From Algoriphagus sediminis (GTDB lineage Bacteria; Bacteroidota; Bacteroidia; Cytophagales; Cyclobacteriaceae), in assembly GCF_030403435.1 (NCBI RefSeq), contig NZ_JAUEPH010000001.1:434001-498000 (forward strand): DNA of 64,000 nt, in the 5' to 3' direction. Below the pieces are notes generated by a model. The model saw nothing but the letters and a program-made list of their open reading frames with translations, was not told the origin of the DNA and did not search any database. A program made the position numbers and the translations under genes. Shown one piece after another: positions 1-9,800 of this stretch (position 1 is the first letter of the stretch; each line of letters opens with the position of its first letter).

Positions 1-210
1 TGTAGAAGCGAATTTTTCATCTTTTAGCTATCCCACTTTTCCTTCTCAATTTGAAGTTCACGTTCTAGATTTATAGGATTGGAGTTTGAAAGCCTTGATT
101 TTAAGGATTAGAAAACAATTGGACTGTCTTTCAGTCTAAGAGGTGGCCTATATTGAATATTAATCGGTGGAAAATCCTAATTTCACCGCCTAGCTCAAGC
201 CTATTAGTTG

Positions 211-2886
211 ATGTCAGCAGAAAGAAAGCGTTTAAGAGAGGATAAAGACTTCAAAAAACACTGGAAAAAATGGGGGCCCTACCTCACAGAAAGACAATGG
301 GGAACCGTTCGGGAAGATTACAGTCCTGATGGTGCCGCATGGGAAAATGTTACCCATGATCAGGCCCGAAGTAAGGCCTATCGCTGGGGTGAAGAAGGAA
401 TTGCGGGAATCTCAGATTACAAGCAAAAGCTATGTTTATCCTGGGCTTTTTGGAACGGAAAGGATCCATTTATAAAAGAGCGCCTTTTTGGTCTCACGGG
501 TAATCAGGGAAATCATGGAGAAGATGTAAAGGAGCTCTATTACTACTTGGACTCTACACCCACTCACAGTTACATGAAGATGCTTTATAAGTATCCTCAG
601 GAAGAGTTTCCATACAAAGAATTGGAGATAGTAAATGCTCAGTTAGGTAAGAAAAAGCCGGAATATGAGCTGCTGGACACCGGGATATTTGACGAGAATA
701 AGTATTTCGACATTTTCATTGAGTACGCGAAAAAGGACTTTGAAGACATTGTAGCCAGAGCTACCATTCACAATCGTGGAAATGAAGACAAGGAAATTTG
801 GGTCATGCCCACGCTTTGGTTTCGCAAAACCTGGTTTACCGGTCATGAGCCTTTCATGCCAAAACTTTCGAAAACTTCATCAAACAGTATTAAGGCTTTC
901 AGCCCAAAGTCAGGTAATTACTCTATAACTTTTGAGGGAGAGCCTGATTTAAGGTTTTGTGATAACGAAACAAACCGAGAGAGACTATACAACATCCCAA
1001 ATGAGAGGCCATTTCCGAAGGATGCCATAAATAACTTTGTGGTTCACAAAGAAGAAAAAAATCTCAATCCGGAAAATTATGGAACTAAAGCAGCAGCTAT
1101 TTATAAGATAACCGTCCCTGCGGGCTCTTCAAAAACTATCAATTTAAGGCTTCAACATCAATTAACCGAGGAGCCTTTGTCCATTTGTAATGACTGTATC
1201 AAGCTTAGAAAAGAAGAAGCCGATAAGTTTTACGCTACACTACAAAAGGATGTAGAGGATAAAGATCTCCTTAATATTCAGCGGCAGGCTTATGCAGGAA
1301 TGCTATGGTCAAAGCAATTTTACTATTATAATGTTGAACGCTGGCTGGAAGGTGATCCTGGCAGATATCAACCACCACAAGAAAGAAAATCGGGTAGAAA
1401 CGGTAACTGGAGACATCTTCAGAATTATGATATCATCTCAATGCCTGACAAATGGGAATACCCTTGGTATGCAGCATGGGACCTTGCTTTCCATTGCATT
1501 CCCCTGGCAAGGCTGGATTCAGAATTTGCCAAAAACCAGCTAGTCCTACTTTTAAATGAATGGTATATGCATCCGAATGGACAAATTCCTGCCTATGAAT
1601 GGAATTTTTCCGATGTGAATCCACCTGTACATGCCTGGGCGGTAATGAGAGTTTATCAGATAGATAAGAAAAAAAATGGAGGTAAAGGCGATCAGGAGTT
1701 TCTAGAAAGAGCATTTCATAAACTCATGCTCAACTTCACCTGGTGGGTGAATCAGAAAGATAGTGACGGTCAAAACATATTTGAAGGTGGATTTCTTGGC
1801 TTAGATAATGTATCTGTTTTTGACCGGAGCAGTGTGGAACATTTTAAAGGTAAACTGGAGCAAGCGGATGCCACGTCTTGGATGGCTATGTTCTCATTGA
1901 ATATGCTTCGCATTTCTCTAGATCTTTGTGAATTCAACAAGGTTTACCAATTTTCTGCTACCAAATTCCTGGAGCACTTTCTCTACATCGCTGGAGCGAT
2001 GAATAATATTTCTAAGGAACATATTTCACTTTGGGATGAAGAAGATCAATTTTTCTATGATGTCCTTCATATCCCAGGTTCACCCTCAAAAAAAATGAAG
2101 GTGAGATCCATAGTGGGGCTCATTCCTTTTTTTGCTGTAGAGCCTATTCGTGAAGAGCTTTTCAATAGTCTCCCTGAGTTTAAAAAACGCTTGGACTTTT
2201 TCTTAAGAGAAAAGCCTGCCCTAGCTTCCTTGGTTTCTAGCTGGGTACAGCCTGGTATGGAAAAAAGGCGTCTATTTTCACTTTTGCGAGGACATCGAAT
2301 GAAGAGTGTTTTGAAAAAAATGCTTGATTCCGATGAATTCCTTAGTGACTTTGGAATTAGATCCCTTTCGAAGTATCATGAGAAGCATCCATATTCAATA
2401 GAATTAAATGGACAACATCTTTCAGTAAGATACACACCTGGAGAGTCAGACACTAGAATGTTTGGCGGTAACAGTAACTGGCGTGGGCCAATTTGGTTTC
2501 CAATTAATTATCTGATCATTGAATCTTTGAAGCGCTTTGATATCTACTATGGTGGAGATTTTTCGATTGAGCATCCTACTGGTTCTGGGAATTTCATGAC
2601 AATGGACATGGTGGCAAAGGATATTTCCAACCGACTCATCAAGCTATTCAAAAAGGACAAAAATGGAAACAGACCTGCTTTTGGTCGACAGAAAAAAATG
2701 CAGGAAGACCCCCATTTCAAAGATTATATACTTTTCTATGAGTACTTTAATGGGGATAACGGAACAGGTCTTGGAGCCTCTCATCAAACTGGCTGGACAG
2801 GCCTTGTCGCTGAATTAATTTATAAAAACCATAAACCAAAGACTGCGAGAGTTCATCATGACACTGCTCCCCTATTTAGAAGCTAA
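211..2886 (+). CDS. GH63-family glucosidase (MGH1-like glycoside hydrolase)
   Basis: Large (about 890 aa) soluble protein with no signal peptide, so it probably acts in the cytoplasm on alpha-glucosides or glucosylated compatible solutes. The start is set at ATG 211; a TTG lies one codon upstream. The N-terminal half is beta-rich. The C-terminal half is an (alpha/alpha)6 toroid with the GH63 landmarks: a DKWEYPWYAAWD stretch near aa 420-430 that should carry one catalytic acid, an EWNFSDVNPPVHAW stretch about 45 residues later, and the late motif GGNSNWRGPIWFP. The length fits the bacterial GH63 proteins annotated as glucosidase. Its last 29 bases overlap rnhB, so the two are probably cotranscribed although functionally unrelated. 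The family is clear; the substrate is not. A mannosylglycerate or glucosylglycerate hydrolase role is possible. Confidence 0.85.
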   Translation: MSAERKRLREDKDFKKHWKKWGPYLTERQWGTVREDYSPDGAAWENVTHDQARSKAYRWGEEGIAGISDYKQKLCLSWAFWNGKDPFIKERLFGLTGNQGNHGEDVKELYYYLDSTPTHSYMKMLYKYPQEEFPYKELEIVNAQLGKKKPEYELLDTGIFDENKYFDIFIEYAKKDFEDIVARATIHNRGNEDKEIWVMPTLWFRKTWFTGHEPFMPKLSKTSSNSIKAFSPKSGNYSITFEGEPDLRFCDNETNRERLYNIPNERPFPKDAINNFVVHKEEKNLNPENYGTKAAAIYKITVPAGSSKTINLRLQHQLTEEPLSICNDCIKLRKEEADKFYATLQKDVEDKDLLNIQRQAYAGMLWSKQFYYYNVERWLEGDPGRYQPPQERKSGRNGNWRHLQNYDIISMPDKWEYPWYAAWDLAFHCIPLARLDSEFAKNQLVLLLNEWYMHPNGQIPAYEWNFSDVNPPVHAWAVMRVYQIDKKKNGGKGDQEFLERAFHKLMLNFTWWVNQKDSDGQNIFEGGFLGLDNVSVFDRSSVEHFKGKLEQADATSWMAMFSLNMLRISLDLCEFNKVYQFSATKFLEHFLYIAGAMNNISKEHISLWDEEDQFFYDVLHIPGSPSKKMKVRSIVGLIPFFAVEPIREELFNSLPEFKKRLDFFLREKPALASLVSSWVQPGMEKRRLFSLLRGHRMKSVLKKMLDSDEFLSDFGIRSLSKYHEKHPYSIELNGQHLSVRYTPGESDTRMFGGNSNWRGPIWFPINYLIIESLKRFDIYYGGDFSIEHPTGSGNFMTMDMVAKDISNRLIKLFKKDKNGNRPAFGRQKKMQEDPHFKDYILFYEYFNGDNGTGLGASHQTGWTGLVAELIYKNHKPKTARVHHDTAPLFRS

Positions 2887-3463
2887 TCGACTAGAAGCCG
2901 GCTGTGATGAAGTGGGACGAGGCTGCCTTGCAGGTCCTGTAATGGCGGCGGCTGTAATTCTTCCCCCCGATTTTTCTAATAAGTGGATAAATGACTCCAA
3001 AAAACTAACCAAAGCAAATCGAGAATCTCTAGTGGAGTTAATAAAAGGGGAGTCTATCGCCTGGGCTATAGCGGAAGCATCTGTGGAGGAAATTGATGAA
3101 ATAAACATTCTTAACGCCTCTTTTTTGGCAATGAAAAGAGCCATAAAAAAGTTACCAAAAACTCCGGAGCACTTACTTATCGATGGAAACCGATGGAAGT
3201 CCGACCTCGACATTCCCCATACTTGTGTGATCAAAGGTGATGGAAAATTTGCAAGTATTGCCTCGGCTTCTATTCTTGCCAAAGTGGCCAGAGATAAATT
3301 CATGGAGACCTTGGCAAAAGACCACCCGTTCTATGGATGGGAGACCAATGTCGGGTATCCTACCAAGGCTCATCGAGAGGGCATTAAAAAACATGGAGAT
3401 TGCATATGGCACCGAAAAAGCTTCACCCTTCTTAAAGGTCAAATGTCATTGGATTTGAAATAA
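2858..3463 (+). CDS. rnhB: Ribonuclease HII
   Basis: Cleaves the RNA strand of RNA-DNA hybrids and removes misincorporated ribonucleotides from DNA. All four acidic residues of the family can be placed: D17 and E18 in GCDEVGRG (V replaces the usual A), D109 in LLIDGNRW, and D128 in the KGD motif that precedes the conserved IASASILAK. At 201 aa it has the normal bacterial length. The start lies inside the end of the GH63 gene, which suggests translational coupling. The gene converges on a minus-strand lipocalin-like gene, with a hairpin between them. Confidence 0.95.
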   Translation: MTLLPYLEANRLEAGCDEVGRGCLAGPVMAAAVILPPDFSNKWINDSKKLTKANRESLVELIKGESIAWAIAEASVEEIDEINILNASFLAMKRAIKKLPKTPEHLLIDGNRWKSDLDIPHTCVIKGDGKFASIASASILAKVARDKFMETLAKDHPFYGWETNVGYPTKAHREGIKKHGDCIWHRKSFTLLKGQMSLDLK

Positions 3464-3491
3464 AAAAAGCGACAGATTTCTCCATCGCTTT
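3464..3491 (-). terminator. Rho-independent terminator between rnhB and the lipocalin-like gene
   Basis: Inverted repeat AAAGCGA (3466-3472) and TCGCTTT (3485-3491) with a 12-base loop. Read on the minus strand it is followed by a run of seven T, so it best serves the minus-strand gene ending at 3511. Read on the plus strand the T-tract is short. Confidence 0.6.
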
Positions 3492-3510
3492 ACATATAAA
3501 TTAAGGGTGT

Positions 3511-3957
3511 TTATTCTTTTTCAGGTTTGATCCTTTCGAAGATCAGTTTACCTGCTCCGGCATTCTCAGATATGGGTTGTAAAACCATCCTATCCTTATC
3601 CAGTTCTACGATTTCAGCCTTTTTGGTTTGATCTTCTTCATGGATGGTAATGATATTTCCATTCGCTAGATCAATCTTAGCCGTTTTCATAACTATTGTT
3701 TGATTTACAAAATCTGTGTATTCAAGAGTATCTCCTGATTTAAACTTGTAAACGGTATTTTCCAGTCTGAATTTAATTCTTGCCTCCACTCCACTTCTGA
3801 ACTCTGGGCCTCTGCTCTGATATTCAGCTGAGGATTTTACTCGCTCAATTCCATCAAAATAGACTAGCTGCCAATCACCTACTAACTGTTGATATTCGAA
3901 TTGGCTGGTGCTTAGGGCAAGCCAAAGAATGAAAGTGCTAAGGATAGAAATTTTCAT
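3511..3957 (-). CDS. Exported lipocalin-like protein of unknown function
   Basis: A 148-aa protein with an N-terminal hydrophobic signal segment (about aa 1-18, MKISILSTFILWLALSTS). The mature part starts with a VGDWQLVYFDG stretch, the GxW pattern that opens lipocalin-like folds. The rest is predicted all-beta with alternating hydrophobic residues. It has no lipobox cysteine, so it is probably periplasmic rather than lipidated. It sits 92 bases downstream of the HNH gene and may be the last gene of the tsaD operon or have its own promoter. The fold assignment rests on the GxW start and the strand pattern only. Confidence 0.55.
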   Translation of the reverse strand: MKISILSTFILWLALSTSQFEYQQLVGDWQLVYFDGIERVKSSAEYQSRGPEFRSGVEARIKFRLENTVYKFKSGDTLEYTDFVNQTIVMKTAKIDLANGNIITIHEEDQTKKAEIVELDKDRMVLQPISENAGAGKLIFERIKPEKE

Positions 3958-4049
3958 ATCTGCAAAGCGGCAATTTCTTTGCCAAAAATCTAACCTTCCA
4001 AAAAAACAAGAATCAATACCCTGATTTTCAGTAGATTAATTGAAAAAAG

Positions 4050-4562
4050 CTATCCAGATACCACAGGAACTGATAAAAAAGGAATCCATTCTGTGGCATT
4101 ATTCTCTGCATAATCTGCTAGAAAATATGAAAGTGAAGGCTTAAAAGGTTTGACCCTCAGACTCATTCCAGCTAGTTCAGGGGTCTTATCCCCTTTTTTC
4201 ACATTGCATCTATGGCATGCAGTCGCAAGGTTCGTCCAAGTGCTTCGACCACCTTTAGAACTTGGAATTACATGGTCTATAGTCAGCTGCTTGGTACTGC
4301 CACAATAAAGACACTCATGTTTGTCCCTTCGGAAGATATTGGCTCGATTGAGCATTACTCCTTTATAGGGAATATTTTTATATTCATTCAGACGGATTAC
4401 AGCTGGATAATCAAAGCTTTTGCTTACAGTGCGGATTTGAAGGTATTCGTAGGTTTTCAAACAATTGGCTTTTTGCATCAAGCAAAGGACAATAGCCTTC
4501 TGGACTGTGACAACTGACACAGGTGAATGATCCAAATTCAAAACCAAAACCCTCTTATTCAT
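4050..4562 (-). CDS. HNH endonuclease family protein
   Basis: A 170-aa protein with an HNH nuclease core in its second half: a first CxxC (CLYC), the DHVIPSSKGG segment with the metal-binding His, an N in WTNLATAC, and a second CHRC pair for zinc. The N-terminal 70 residues (VLNLDHSPVSVVTV...) are the conserved leader of the small stand-alone HNH proteins common in Bacteroidota. The gene starts one base after the NlpC-like stop codon, so it belongs to the tsaD-smpB transcription unit. No methyltransferase, phage or homing context is present, so a restriction role is unlikely; the true substrate is unknown. Confidence 0.85.
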   Translation of the reverse strand: MNKRVLVLNLDHSPVSVVTVQKAIVLCLMQKANCLKTYEYLQIRTVSKSFDYPAVIRLNEYKNIPYKGVMLNRANIFRRDKHECLYCGSTKQLTIDHVIPSSKGGRSTWTNLATACHRCNVKKGDKTPELAGMSLRVKPFKPSLSYFLADYAENNATEWIPFLSVPVVSG

Positions 4563-4563
4563 A

Positions 4564-5361
4564 TCACTCTAAAATCGACCTTGTTTCACAAACCGCCTCT
4601 TCTGCGTAATTGTTCGTCGCCTGCCTCTCCCAATCAAAGGTATCAGTCACCTTCACTTTATTATCCATCCAAAGCACTTGCTCGGCGCCAAGATAAAGAG
4701 CAAGTCCAAGGGGATTACTGGAAGTATCAAGAAGGCTGAGAAAATCACCTGGCATAACTTCTTCCTCTTCAATCAACTCCCCCATATGCTTACTCATTCT
4801 CAATTTATATCCGGAAATAGAAAAGACAAGTGGGAAAAACCATCGATGATCCATTCCAAAGATACTTCGTCCACCAGACTGAAAAGGAGTATTCAAAAAT
4901 TTCAGGGCCACTTCAATCAATTCTTCTCTAGTAGCACGCTGTCTATGACTCCTGACTGAGCCGGTAAAACCAACATGATCTTTCCAATTAAAAAGCTCTA
5001 TCTCAGAGAAATGTAGACGACTTCCCGGCAAAAGGTATAGATTGGTTCCCTGATACTCAATCGCGGCAATAGGACTGTTTACCACCTGATAGTCCGCACC
5101 ATTGAAGCGCTCATAGTCGTCCTTTGTGATCTCTTTCAAAGAGTCACTGGTGATCCAACCTGAAATCTCAGAATCCTCCTGATGAATTTTAAACCACTTT
5201 CGATCCGGAGTAAGCGCAGTAACCTGGTAGCATTCTCCAAAAAGCAGCTGAGCAAAAAGAAATGAATCGAAGGTCGGGGCTGAATATACGGGTAGAATGG
5301 AGAGCCTACAGATACCAAATGCGTCAATTAAGGGCCATTCTTTGAATTTCTCTCTTGGCAT
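4564..5361 (-). CDS. NlpC/P60-like (C40) protein lacking catalytic residues
   Basis: A 265-aa protein with the layout of bacterial-SH3 plus NlpC/P60 cell-wall endopeptidases. The SH3-like part (aa 15-75) contains GICRLSILPV, QLLFGE and KWFKIH. A second SH3-like part follows, then an NlpC/P60 domain from about aa 147. The domain framework is intact (FLNTPFQSGGRSIFGMD, then GYKL, then PGDFLSLLD), but where active members read DCSGF this one reads DHRWF (aa 171-175), so the nucleophile Cys is His172. The usual THVGI segment reads LGLAL, so the catalytic His aligns with Gly219, and the third polar position aligns with Trp231. The reading frame is open through this region, so this is substitution, not a frameshift. 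It probably binds peptidoglycan or a peptide without cutting it. The first 38 bases overlap smpB. It has no signal peptide. Confidence 0.75.
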   Translation of the reverse strand: MPREKFKEWPLIDAFGICRLSILPVYSAPTFDSFLFAQLLFGECYQVTALTPDRKWFKIHQEDSEISGWITSDSLKEITKDDYERFNGADYQVVNSPIAAIEYQGTNLYLLPGSRLHFSEIELFNWKDHVGFTGSVRSHRQRATREELIEVALKFLNTPFQSGGRSIFGMDHRWFFPLVFSISGYKLRMSKHMGELIEEEEVMPGDFLSLLDTSSNPLGLALYLGAEQVLWMDNKVKVTDTFDWERQATNNYAEEAVCETRSILE

Positions 5362-5791
5362 CTTTCTCTTTCAGGTCCTGTCTTTTGTCATGGAGTTTTT
5401 TTCCTCGACCCAGCGCTATTTCCATTTTTGCCAGCCCTCGGTCATTGATAAATATACGAACAGGAATCATTGTAAGCCCTTTTTCTGCCGACTTACTTTT
5501 CAATTTCTCTAACTCCTTTTTATTTAAAAGCAGTTTTCTGTCACGTACAGCCTCATGATTATAGGAGGCCGCCATACTGTAGGGTGCTATGTGCATTTGC
5601 CTGACAAAAAGTTCTCCCCGATGAAAAACACAAAAAGACTCGGCCAAAGAAACTTTATTCTCACGGATAGATTTGATCTCCGTCCCCTTTAAAACCATCC
5701 CGGCCACGTATTTATCAATAAACTCAAATTGATAGCTCGCCTTTCGGTTCTTAATGTTTACGATTGCCTCAAATTTCTTCTTTTTCCCCAT
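5324..5791 (-). CDS. smpB: SsrA-binding protein SmpB
   Basis: Binds tmRNA and delivers it to stalled ribosomes for trans-translation. The 155-aa length is typical. Diagnostic segments are the N-terminal NIKNRKASYQFEF, the central GTEIKSIRENKVSLAESFC loop, IAPYSMA, LLLNKKEL, and the basic C-terminal tail GRGKKLHDKRQDLKEKD that enters the mRNA channel. It starts two bases beyond the tsaD stop and its end overlaps the NlpC-like gene, so tsaD, smpB, the NlpC-like gene and the HNH gene look like one operon. No ssrA gene was recognised in this window. Confidence 0.97.
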   Translation of the reverse strand: MGKKKKFEAIVNIKNRKASYQFEFIDKYVAGMVLKGTEIKSIRENKVSLAESFCVFHRGELFVRQMHIAPYSMAASYNHEAVRDRKLLLNKKELEKLKSKSAEKGLTMIPVRIFINDRGLAKMEIALGRGKKLHDKRQDLKEKDAKREIQRMALN

Positions 5792-5792
5792 C

Positions 5793-6806
5793 TTAAAGTT
5801 TCATTTTTGCGATCGGTGCAACATCCATTGTGCTGAATTCTCCCTGCAAATACTTGTAATGTGCAGCCATGGCTATCATACCGGCATTATCAGTACAGTA
5901 TTCAAAGCTTGGCACAAAGAGTTTCCAACCATTTTTCCTTGCCATCCGTTCCAAAGTGCTTCTTAAACCACTGTTTGCAGAAACACCTCCAGCTATAGCC
6001 ACACTTTTTATTTGATATTCTTCTAAAGCTTTCTCAAGCTTAATCATGAGCATTTTTATTAGACTATATTGGATGCTTGCGCAAAGGTCTTCTATATTCT
6101 CGTCAATGAACTTCGGGTTTTTCACCAATTCATCCCGCAGAAAATATAAAACTGCTGTCTTTATTCCGCTGAAAGAATAATCCAAACCCGGCATTCTGGT
6201 GATTGGAAATTTAAATGCCTTTGGATTTCCATTCTTTGCAAACTTATCAATCACTGGACCTCCCGGATAAGGCAGTCCAAGTAATTTGGCAGTCTTATCA
6301 AATGCTTCACCAACAGCATCATCTCTCGTCTCACCAATGACTTCCATATCCAGAAAATCCCGAACCAAGACCAACTGGGTGTGACCTCCACTTACCGTCA
6401 AACAAATGAAAGGAAAATCTGGCTTGGGATCCTCTATAAAATGAGCAAGAACATGTGCTTGCATATGGTTAATCTCAATCAAAGGCACTCCTAAACCGAA
6501 AGCAAAAGCCTTGGCAAAACTTACACCCACCAGCAACGAGCCCATGAGTCCTGGTCCTCGCGTAAAGGCTACTGCTGATATGTCTCTTTTATCAATGCCA
6601 CTTGAAAAAATAGCCTCCTGAACCACAGGAACAAGGTTTTCCTGATGAGCACGAGAAGCCAATTCGGGAACAACACCCCCATATTTTTCGTGGACTGATT
6701 GTGTGGCCACGATATTATTAAGTACTTTGCCGTTTACTATTATGGACGCCGATGTCTCGTCACATGAGGACTCAATCGCTAGAATAGAAATATCTTTATT
6801 ACCCAT
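5793..6806 (-). CDS. tsaD: tRNA N6-adenosine threonylcarbamoyltransferase TsaD
   Basis: Transfers the threonylcarbamoyl group from TC-AMP to A37 of ANN-decoding tRNAs, working with TsaB and TsaE. The protein is 337 aa. It starts with ILAIESSCDETSASI and carries the iron-binding motif NHMQAHVLAH with H114 and H118. Later it shows VSGGHTQL, the PGGPVIDKFA segment and the AGGVSAN motif; a conserved D follows in YCTDNAGMIA. It heads the minus-strand operon to smpB. Its ATG (complement of 6804-6806) touches the proposed start of tamB on the other strand, leaving no intergenic promoter space. Confidence 0.97.
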   Translation of the reverse strand: MGNKDISILAIESSCDETSASIIVNGKVLNNIVATQSVHEKYGGVVPELASRAHQENLVPVVQEAIFSSGIDKRDISAVAFTRGPGLMGSLLVGVSFAKAFAFGLGVPLIEINHMQAHVLAHFIEDPKPDFPFICLTVSGGHTQLVLVRDFLDMEVIGETRDDAVGEAFDKTAKLLGLPYPGGPVIDKFAKNGNPKAFKFPITRMPGLDYSFSGIKTAVLYFLRDELVKNPKFIDENIEDLCASIQYSLIKMLMIKLEKALEEYQIKSVAIAGGVSANSGLRSTLERMARKNGWKLFVPSFEYCTDNAGMIAMAAHYKYLQGEFSTMDVAPIAKMKL

Positions 6807-9800
6807 TGGAAAAGAACTCGAAAGTTACGGATTTTTTGTTGAAAGCCCTTCGAGTGCTCACTCGTGTAGTCTTTTTCCTTCTGCTATTCTTTATTCTTTT
6901 GGTCCTTGCTCTACAGCTTACCTCCGTTCAGAATTTTCTTATCGATAAAGTCACAAGCAGGCTAAATGCTTCAGGAAATTTTACCACTGAAATTGGTCAT
7001 ATCACCATTTCATGGTGGGACATGCTGAAAGTAGAGGATTTTCAAATTCTCGATCATCATGACAGTACCATGATAGGCGCGGAACTCGTTCATGTAGACT
7101 TTGACATTCTTTCTATTATACCTCCAGGAGATATAAATCTTGATCAAGTTCGGGTAGAGAAAGGGGCATTTCAAATAATTACTCACGAAGGAGATTCTTT
7201 ATCAAACTTGGACCTTTGGACCACCGAATTATCTGAGCTTTTTGGTTCTGATTCAAGTTCTTCCGGAACAGGCTTTGGTATCGACCAAATAGAACTTCGG
7301 CAAATGAAGTTCTCACTCCTAAATTTCAATGAACCAGAGATAACAGAAGGCCTAAACTATAATCAACTTCGAGTTACTGAAATTACAGGAAATGCTGGCG
7401 ACCTGCTGATAAAAAATGAAGAGATCAGTATTGACATAGATATTTTAACTGGTCGAAACCCTCAATCTGACCTTCAAATCCAAGAATTGAGTGGAAACCT
7501 AACCTTCAATCCAAATCTTCTTCGGTTAGAAAACACCATGTTGAAAACCCAAAATTCAGAGATTAAGGATTACCTGAGTTTTGAATTCGATTCCATTGGG
7601 TCATTTTCTAATTTTCTAGAAGAGGTAACTCTTGAAATCCATTTGGACCAAAGCACTCTGGCTCTTGCCGACATTCGGCTTTTTGTTCCAAGTTTAGCAC
7701 AAAAGGATGATCGACTGATCCTCTCAGGTAATGTAAGAGGCACCATTTCCGACTTTGCTTCAGAAGACTTTCTTTTGGAGCTGGGTGAAAAGACAAAAGT
7801 AGGAGGATCATTTGAGCTTAAAGGATTACCCGATATCGATGAAACTTTCATTCGGCTTTCTCTAGAGAATTCAATTATAAATTCTAACGATTTAAAGGAC
7901 TACTTAAATGATTCGCTTTTACTGACTGTAAGTAAATTCAGGCAGATTGAGCTGGACGCGGATTTTGCAGGCTACCTTCGACGATTTGATACCAATGGAG
8001 AATTAAAAACTTCGATTGGAGACATCTCTGGACGGGTTCGATATGATGCCACATCTGGGCAAACCCAAGTAGTCTCTAATGTTGAGGTCAATGGACTTAA
8101 CCTTGGGGTTCTTACAGATAATCCAGAGCTCTTTCAACGAATAAGTTTAGATGGTCGAGTGGATTTGGAGGGAGATGAGGCCGAAAATTTAATCGTAGGA
8201 ATGAATGCTAACATTTCGCAGTTCGGCTTCAATGGATATAACTTTTCGAACATTCAGACCAATGCGAATTATGGTTTGAATTTATTTGAGGGAAACATAG
8301 AAATTGATGACCCAAACTTAATTCTAAAAGCCGGAGGTACAGTAAATTTAGAAGAATCGGTGGATTCTATTCGGCTCGCAATTGAACTGGATTCAGTGGC
8401 ATTGCAGGCAATAAATTTGACGGAAAAAGAAGCCTCGCTAAGTGGATTTATTGAATTGGATACTAAAGGAATCACTCTGGATGACCTGGAGGGTATAGGC
8501 CGGTTTCAAGGTCTGAAAGCAAGCTATGATGGTAGGTTTTTAGATATCGGAGACTTCTATTTTCAATCTCTCTTTGCAGGAGGTACCAGAACAATTTCCA
8601 TCAATTCGGACTATCTGGTGGCCGGGGCTTCAGGTCAATTCAATCTGCAGCAGATGAGCGAAGATTTACCGGTTCTCTTTGACCAATACATTTCAATAAT
8701 CTTAAATGAGGAACAACCCATTGCTGATTTAGAAAAGAATTTTTCCGACAACTACAGCGCTGATATCAATATCAACCTTTTAGATATCAACCCAATTATC
8801 CAGCTTTTTGAACCAAACCTAAAATTATCCCCAAACACGATAGTAGAAGGTGCTTTTTATCAAACACCAGAAAATACAGTCTTCAATATTTTCACGAGTA
8901 TTGATGAATTGACCTATAACAACAACTCTGCGAAAGATATCAACATTGATTTCAATACCTCAAAAATCATTAACAGTGAGGATATTTTGGCATCATTTTA
9001 CATTTACTCAAAGGAGCAATACCTAGGCGAAGCAGTTAATTTTTCCAATCTAGGCTTAGAAGCTATTTGGGACCAAAATCAAATAAATCTGGACTTTTCG
9101 CTGGATCAGGATTCTACTCAGAGCTCTGCCAGAATCAATGCTGCAGCCAGATTTTCGAGTGAGAACACCACCATCAATTTTCTACCCTCAAAACTCCAGG
9201 TTCTGAATCAAGACTGGTCTATAGATGATGAAAACGAAATAGTCATTAAGCCACAGGATATCGAAGTTACTAATCTCAAAATCGCCAATGGGGATCAATT
9301 TATCTCACTGGAGGGAAGAATAAGCGAAAATCCTGAGGATGAGTTGAATTTAGCTATTCAAAATGTAGATGTGTCCATTTTGAATACCTTGACGCCTCAG
9401 AATTTTGATGGAATCATGGATGGAGTAGTTACCCTAACTGATGGTTATGATGCCAGACTAGTCGAAGGGAATCTCGGTATTGAGGATCTCGAGATCAATG
9501 CTTTTCCCATAGGAAATGTGGTTGGCTCCACCCAAGTCGATAAGGATAGGATGTTGGTAAATCTCCAGAATGTAAGGGAAAACACTAAAACCTTTGACCT
9601 ATCCGGCTCAATGGGCCTCGAGGAAAATGATTTGGAAATACAGGTGGAATTAGCGGGAACTAGCCTGGTGACACTAGAACCCTTCCTTTCTAAATATGTT
9701 TCTGAACTCAGTGGAACTGCTACAGGAAATATAGAGGTCTCTGGAACCCTTGATGCGCCAGTGGTAGTAGGAAGCACGGAGATCGAACAAGGTAAAATGA

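Noticed and set aside
4810..4870. A frameshift explaining the missing NlpC/P60 cysteine
   Set aside because: The frame stays open and flanking family motifs before and after the DHRWF stretch are in the same frame, so substitution is the better explanation.
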